This document shows positions 60,636 to 64,000 of a stretch of DNA of 64,000 bases, piece by piece (the stretch's first letter is position 1; each line of letters opens with the position of its first letter). The notes beneath the pieces are model-generated. The model saw only the letters and a program-made list of their open reading frames with translations. It made no database searches and was not told the DNA's origin. The position numbers were made by a program, and so were the translations under genes. The stretch spans positions 214,345-278,344 of the forward strand of contig NZ_WOFH01000013.1 of assembly GCF_009733595.1 (NCBI RefSeq), read 5' to 3'. The DNA is from Actinomadura litoris (lineage in GTDB: Bacteria; Actinomycetota; Actinomycetes; Streptosporangiales; Streptosporangiaceae).

Positions 60636-61208
60636 TCACTGAGGATGGTGGGCTTGCCCTGTAAGTAGGTTGATCTCTTCGAGGGCGAGCGGCCAGGGGT
60701 AGGTGTCGAAGCGGCTGCCGCCGGTGCCGGGGTCGTGGGGCTCGAATTCGCCGGGGCCGAAGAGGACGCGGACGCCTTCCGCTTGGAGTGCGCCGATGCT
60801 GCGTTGCAGCGGGGTTCGGGCTGCTAGGGCGGTGTTAACGAACGGAAGGGCTACGACGGGGATGCCTAGGCCGGGGGCTTCGGCGAGGAGTCCTAGAGCG
60901 TAGGTGTCGGCTATGCCGTTGGCCCATTTGTTGAGAGTGTTGTAGGTGGCGGGGGCGACGATCATGGCGTCGGCTCTGGGGGAGCGGGGTTCGTCGGGTT
61001 TGCGGTACTGGCTGCGGACGGGGCGGCCGGTCTGGGTTTCGAGGGCTAGGGCGTCGATGAAGTCCAGGGCGCTGGGGGTGGCGATGATCTGGACGTCCCA
61101 GTCTCGTTGGTGGGCGAGCGTGACAAGCTTGCCGACGTCGGCGGCGGGGCCTGCTGCGCACACGATGATGTAGAGGACGCGGCGGTGTCCTTCGGCGGGC
61201 TCGGTCAT
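60636..61208 (-). CDS. Flavoprotein (HFCD/CoaC-like), copy B
   Basis: 190 residues. Same fold and motifs as copy A: YIIVCAAGPAADVGKLVTLA, DAMIVAPATYNTLNKWANGI, LGIPVVALPFVNTALAART. The ATG overlaps the regulator stop (ATGA), so the two are translationally coupled. The family binds FMN and decarboxylates cysteine-type thiols (CoaC, EpiD). Here the partner and substrate are unknown. Confidence 0.88.
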   Translation of the reverse strand: MTEPAEGHRRVLYIIVCAAGPAADVGKLVTLAHQRDWDVQIIATPSALDFIDALALETQTGRPVRSQYRKPDEPRSPRADAMIVAPATYNTLNKWANGIADTYALGLLAEAPGLGIPVVALPFVNTALAARTPLQRSIGALQAEGVRVLFGPGEFEPHDPGTGGSRFDTYPWPLALEEINLLTGQAHHPQ

Positions 61209-62668
61209 AGGCGCACCCCGATTTCTGTCGTGAACTCCTGGAGTTGTCGCTTGATGCTCGGCGGGGCTGTGGCCATGAGGTCGCGCAGTGTGCGGTGGAC
61301 GGCGGGGCGGGCCGAGATCTCCTCGGGGGCGAGCTGGTGGGCGAAGCGGAGGACGTCGTATGCCTTCTCGTGCTTGCCCCACTGGGTGAGCGCGCGGGAG
61401 GTGTCGATGAGAAGCGTTGCTTTGCGCTCGGTCAAAGGGACATGGTTCAGGTCGATGGTGCGGGCTTCCTGGATCGCGGCTCCGGCGTCGCCGAGTTGGA
61501 GGGCGATGTTGACGCGGTGAAGCTGGACGTTGGTGGGGCCGAACGCGGTCCAGCGGTGGTTGTGGTCGCCGCCGAGTTCGTGGCCTGCGGCTTGGGCCTC
61601 GTCCAGGAGGGTGGCGGCGGTGTGGCGGTCGGAGCGTTGGCCTGCGGCGACGGCTCCGCGTAGGAGTAGCGCGCCGTAGACGGACAGGAAGTCGGGGGTG
61701 CGGTGTTCGGTGTCGTGGTCGATGCGTTCGGCGTAGCTGCTCGCGGTCTTGGTGGCGGCGCCGTGGTGGCCGTCGTTCATCAGGGCGTGGGTGATGATGC
61801 GGGCGCTGGAACCGATGATCGTGAGGTCTTGGCTGTTGCGCGCGGCCTGCATGCTGCGGTCGGCGGCGACCCAAGCGAGTCCCTGGTGATCGAGTTTGAG
61901 CAGGATGCTCGCGGCGACATGGTGGGCTTCGGCCGAGAGCGCTTCGGCCTGGAGGCGGGCGTCTCCCTCGTAGGTGGCGCAAGCGAGCCGTAGATCTGCC
62001 AGGAGGGCGGGCAGAGATCTGGTGACGGCTGAGTACTTGGTGGCCTGGTAGTTGCGTTTGGCGGCGGCAACGGCAGCGTCCAGGCGGGCCATGCTGAGAG
62101 TCGCTGGGGAAGCGCTGTCACCGATCCCGGGATAACCCGCCAGGGCGGCGGCGAACGCCTCGACGCCTTCTAGGGGCGCGCCGTCCGATGGCAGATCGCC
62201 GAGGATCGTGCTGAACAAGCTGGCTCCGGCGACCTTGCCGAAGGTTCTGCGGTGCAAGGGGTTCCCTCCCTGGACGTCAGGATCTACGTCCAGGGAATCC
62301 GGGAACGGGAGCGGGGCCAAGTCCGCGGGCGTATCCCGTGGTGTGATGACCGTCGCTGACGATACGGCGAAGGTGCGCGGGGCCAGGCCAAGGGTCATGC
62401 GGGCGGCGTCGGGCATCTGGAGGCCGTCGGCGATGCGCTCGAAGACCTCCAGCGTGAGGACTTGTCGGCCGCCTGGCTTCATGGTCTCGCTGACCTTGCC
62501 CTGGGACATGCCGCATGCGATGGCGATTTGGGTCTGGCTGGCGCCGGTGTACTGGCGCACCAAGTGGAAGACGGTTCTGATGTCGCGAGAGGTCAGGGCG
62601 TCGGTCATCTGCGGGCGTCGCCACAGTGAGTCCGGGATGACGATCGGGTCTGACGCCCGTCCCGACAT
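61205..62668 (-). CDS. XRE-family regulator with TPR sensor domain
   Basis: 487 residues. The N-terminal HTH (about 27-75) contains TGASQTQIAIACGMSQGKVS. A linker follows, and from about 170 a TPR-like helical array (ALSAEAHHVAASILLKLDHQ, GLAWVAADRSMQAARNS, ALLLRGAVAAGQRSDRHTAA). GGGAGGGAGA precedes ATG 62668. The architecture resembles peptide- or ligand-sensing Streptomyces regulators. It is coupled to the flavoprotein and divergent from the zinc-ribbon gene, with a palindrome between. Confidence 0.88.
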   Translation of the reverse strand: MSGRASDPIVIPDSLWRRPQMTDALTSRDIRTVFHLVRQYTGASQTQIAIACGMSQGKVSETMKPGGRQVLTLEVFERIADGLQMPDAARMTLGLAPRTFAVSSATVITPRDTPADLAPLPFPDSLDVDPDVQGGNPLHRRTFGKVAGASLFSTILGDLPSDGAPLEGVEAFAAALAGYPGIGDSASPATLSMARLDAAVAAAKRNYQATKYSAVTRSLPALLADLRLACATYEGDARLQAEALSAEAHHVAASILLKLDHQGLAWVAADRSMQAARNSQDLTIIGSSARIITHALMNDGHHGAATKTASSYAERIDHDTEHRTPDFLSVYGALLLRGAVAAGQRSDRHTAATLLDEAQAAGHELGGDHNHRWTAFGPTNVQLHRVNIALQLGDAGAAIQEARTIDLNHVPLTERKATLLIDTSRALTQWGKHEKAYDVLRFAHQLAPEEISARPAVHRTLRDLMATAPPSIKRQLQEFTTEIGVRL

Positions 62669-62706
62669 CGGGTCTCCCTCCCCGTGAGCTGTCATCGCTG
62701 AGCGTA

Positions 62707-62723
62707 TATCCCGTCGCGGGATA
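62707..62723. promoter_or_regulatory. Putative operator of the XRE/TPR regulator
   Basis: TATCCCG-TCG-CGGGATA, a perfect 17-bp inverted repeat, 38 bases upstream of the regulator start and 47 before the divergent gene. A half-site with the same flank (GCGGGATACCGCC) recurs at about 63822 inside the last complete small gene. Confidence 0.6.
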
Positions 62724-62770
62724 CCGCCTGGGAATGGGTGTCGTGCGCGACTTGGCCGACCTTGGTCTAC

Positions 62771-63049
62771 ATGACACAGCAGCAGGGAACCGACGGGCCT
62801 CGTGCCGCTCGTGCGGCGGCCGTGGCTGGACCTCCGACGTTGGATCGCGGTAGCTCGCCGATCGGGTTGGAGGTAGCGAGTGAAGAAAATGAACCGACCA
62901 AGTGCGTGAAATGTGAGGGGCGCGGGTGGGTCTGGGTATCGCCCATGGCTGACGTGCTGACCGTGCGGCGTAGCTCCAGGCGTGGGCCGGACCGCTGGCG
63001 GGAGACCTGCACCGTGTGCCGCAAGGGCGATCAGGCCGAGGTGGCGTAA
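62771..63049 (+). CDS. Small zinc-ribbon-like protein
   Basis: 92 residues. Two Cys pairs, CVKCEGRGWVWV and CTVCRKGDQ, resemble half of a DnaJ-type CxxCxGxG zinc finger. The N-terminus is Ala/Gln/Pro-rich. ATG 62771 is preferred over 62738 because the latter overlaps the promoter region. It is divergent from the regulator and may be controlled by it. Function unknown. Confidence 0.6.
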   Translation: MTQQQGTDGPRAARAAAVAGPPTLDRGSSPIGLEVASEENEPTKCVKCEGRGWVWVSPMADVLTVRRSSRRGPDRWRETCTVCRKGDQAEVA

Positions 63050-63179
63050 CCCAAAGAGCTGCGGGATCGGTGGCGGAGTGTGGGCGGCCGTGGTTGAGCC
63101 GATCTTTCCCCCGTGTCGGCCTGGCTGGGGAAACGGCATGCCCCCCGCTACCGGTCCCGCGTCCAGGAGGTGAACGGGC

Positions 63180-63566
63180 GTGGGTGGTTCGATGTGTCGC
63201 GAGTGCGATGGGGCCTGGCGTGGGGCGGCTCGCGCCCTGGTCGACCTGATGGAAGAACGCGGCTTTCAGAGCGTGATCATGGGGCATGGCGCCGTGGTCG
63301 TCTGGAACTCGGCTGCAGAACCCGACTACTACCCCGAGACGCCGGATGGCCCCGGTGAGCTGCGGGGTCCTGCGCTGTGGCAGGAGGTGCGGACGGGGCG
63401 CCGGGCAGACGGTGGTCTGTGGTGGTTCTGGGTCTGGCCCGGGGCGTATGGGGAGCCGCCGGAGCTGGAACCGCTGTGTCCGGCCGAGGACGTTGTGACG
63501 GCGGCCGATCGACTGGCGAAAGTCCTGGCGGTGCCGTTTGCTGAGGCGTCACCCGGGGCCTCATGA
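63180..63566 (+). CDS. Hypothetical protein (128 aa), element cargo
   Basis: From GTG 63180, 9 bases after AGGAGG. MCRECDGAWRGAARALVDLM, GHGAVVVWNSAAEPDYYPET, GGLWWFWVWPG, then EDVVTAADRLAKVLAVPF. It is soluble and rich in Trp. Its end overlaps the next gene by ATGA, so they are coupled. It resembles proteins near regulators in actinomycete integrative elements, by context only. Confidence 0.65.
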   Translation: MGGSMCRECDGAWRGAARALVDLMEERGFQSVIMGHGAVVVWNSAAEPDYYPETPDGPGELRGPALWQEVRTGRRADGGLWWFWVWPGAYGEPPELEPLCPAEDVVTAADRLAKVLAVPFAEASPGAS

Positions 63567-63847
63567 TGGGCTACTCCTGGGAGTTCAACGTCTCGGAAGA
63601 TGGGGTCTGGGTTCCAGCCGGCCCCAAGCCTGTCCAGGCGCGGCAGGCGGTGCGAAGTCCCGAAGGGGACTACGGAACACACGTGGTCTGGTACGGGAAG
63701 CACACTGGTTCGTGGTGGGCGCTGGTGTGGCTGCGGCGGGGGCCTCGTCTGCTGGAGGCCGTCAGCGCCGGGCAGCTTCAGGAAGCGCTTTGGCAGGCGG
63801 AGACCTGGCCGTGGCCTCGTGCGGGATACCGCCAGCTCGGGCCCTAG
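63563..63847 (+). CDS. Hypothetical protein (94 aa), coupled to previous gene
   Basis: MMGYSWEFNVSEDGVWVPAG, YGTHVVWYGKHTGSWWALVW, AETWPWPRAGYRQLGP. It is Trp-rich like its upstream partner, and the start overlaps that gene's stop. No known domain is seen; the pair may act as a complex. Confidence 0.6.
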   Translation: MMGYSWEFNVSEDGVWVPAGPKPVQARQAVRSPEGDYGTHVVWYGKHTGSWWALVWLRRGPRLLEAVSAGQLQEALWQAETWPWPRAGYRQLGP

Positions 63848-63920
63848 TGGAGGTGTGACAGCGTAGGGGGCCACATGGTTTGCTGGTGCTCTCGTGTTGT
63901 CGAGTGGTTGGCAGGCTGTG

Positions 63921-64000
63921 ATGGTGGATGACTCCATGTACGCCCCCAAGTACGTCCGGATCATGGAGACGCTCCGCGCCCGGATCAAGGACGGGACCTA
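63921..64000 (+). CDS. GntR-family regulator, 5' part (continues beyond window)
   Basis: Only 26 codons are visible. MYAPKYVRIMETLRARIKDG is the first helix of a GntR winged HTH. ATG 63921 or ATG 63936 is the start. GntR (KorSA-like) repressors commonly precede transfer genes in actinomycete integrative elements, which fits the att site at 59158. Confidence 0.6.
   Translation, partial: MVDDSMYAPKYVRIMETLRARIKDGT

Larger units (their letters stand above)
60294..62000. repeat. Duplicated CRISPR/flavoprotein unit, copy B (intact)
   Basis: Counterpart of 57905-59079: flank, array B, leader-like segment, flavoprotein and the 3' two-thirds of the XRE/TPR regulator. In this copy the regulator is full length (to 62668) and the repeats are close to consensus. 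Confidence 0.85.

Overview
The window is high-GC DNA (strong G/C preference at third codon positions) from a filamentous actinomycete. The conserved block fhaA-fhaB-pstP-ftsW/rodA-pbpA-pknA-pknB, followed by pabA/trpG, a class E sortase, a DUF881 protein, crgA, a rhomboid protease and a cyclophilin, is the arrangement found near the chromosomal origin of actinobacteria. The gene content is compatible with a Thermomonosporaceae-type genus such as Actinomadura; that placement is inference.

Region 1 (1-21.9 kb) is accessory chromosome. It is rich in drug-efflux MFS transporters, NAD(P)/FAD/FMN redox enzymes and one-component regulators (ArsR, MarR, TetR, MmyB-like). They often form divergent regulator/target pairs with near-perfect palindromic operators between them: 4112-4143, 8295-8314, 9011-9041, 15054-15103 and 18255-18308. 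A tandem palindrome upstream of azoR (11155-11202) has no obvious cognate regulator beside it. Two gene remnants lie at 5.7-6.6 kb.

Region 2 (21.9-31.4 kb) is a patchwork: a carotenoid-dehydrogenase-like FAD enzyme, a Tat-exported TPR/aspartyl-protease-like protein, a cupin, an epimerase, a TauE/SafE-like membrane protein with a cupredoxin-like tail, a MocR regulator, two transposase remnants, and LuxR-type and PaaX-type remnants. It ends at tRNA-Leu(CAG). Two similar hairpin elements (21965-22006 and 31229-31269) bracket it.

Region 3 (31.5-49.8 kb) is conserved core. Forkhead-associated proteins, a PP2C phosphatase, two Ser/Thr kinases, a SEDS polymerase and a class B PBP are translationally coupled and control cell-wall growth and division. 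Then come pabA, sortase, crgA, rhomboid and ppiA, a cluster of DnaA-box-like sites (43622-43706), and a NarL-type two-component pair.

Region 4 (49.8-57.9 kb) holds an alkyl sulfatase, a DEAD-box helicase, a rhodanese, a GlxA-type regulator, a SigJ/ECF41-type sigma factor whose carboxymuconolactone-decarboxylase-like neighbour is broken, a VOC protein, and a small gene interrupted by an in-frame TGA.

Region 5 (57.9-64 kb) is the most unusual. Two short CRISPR arrays without cas genes each sit beside a flavoprotein gene. The unit (array, about 125 bp leader-like segment, flavoprotein gene, 3' part of an XRE/TPR regulator) is present twice. Between the copies is the 3' half of a tRNA-Ala gene, which looks like an attachment site. 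To its right lie an intact XRE/TPR regulator-flavoprotein operon, a zinc-ribbon protein, two small coupled genes and the start of a GntR regulator, suggesting that the window ends inside an integrative element.
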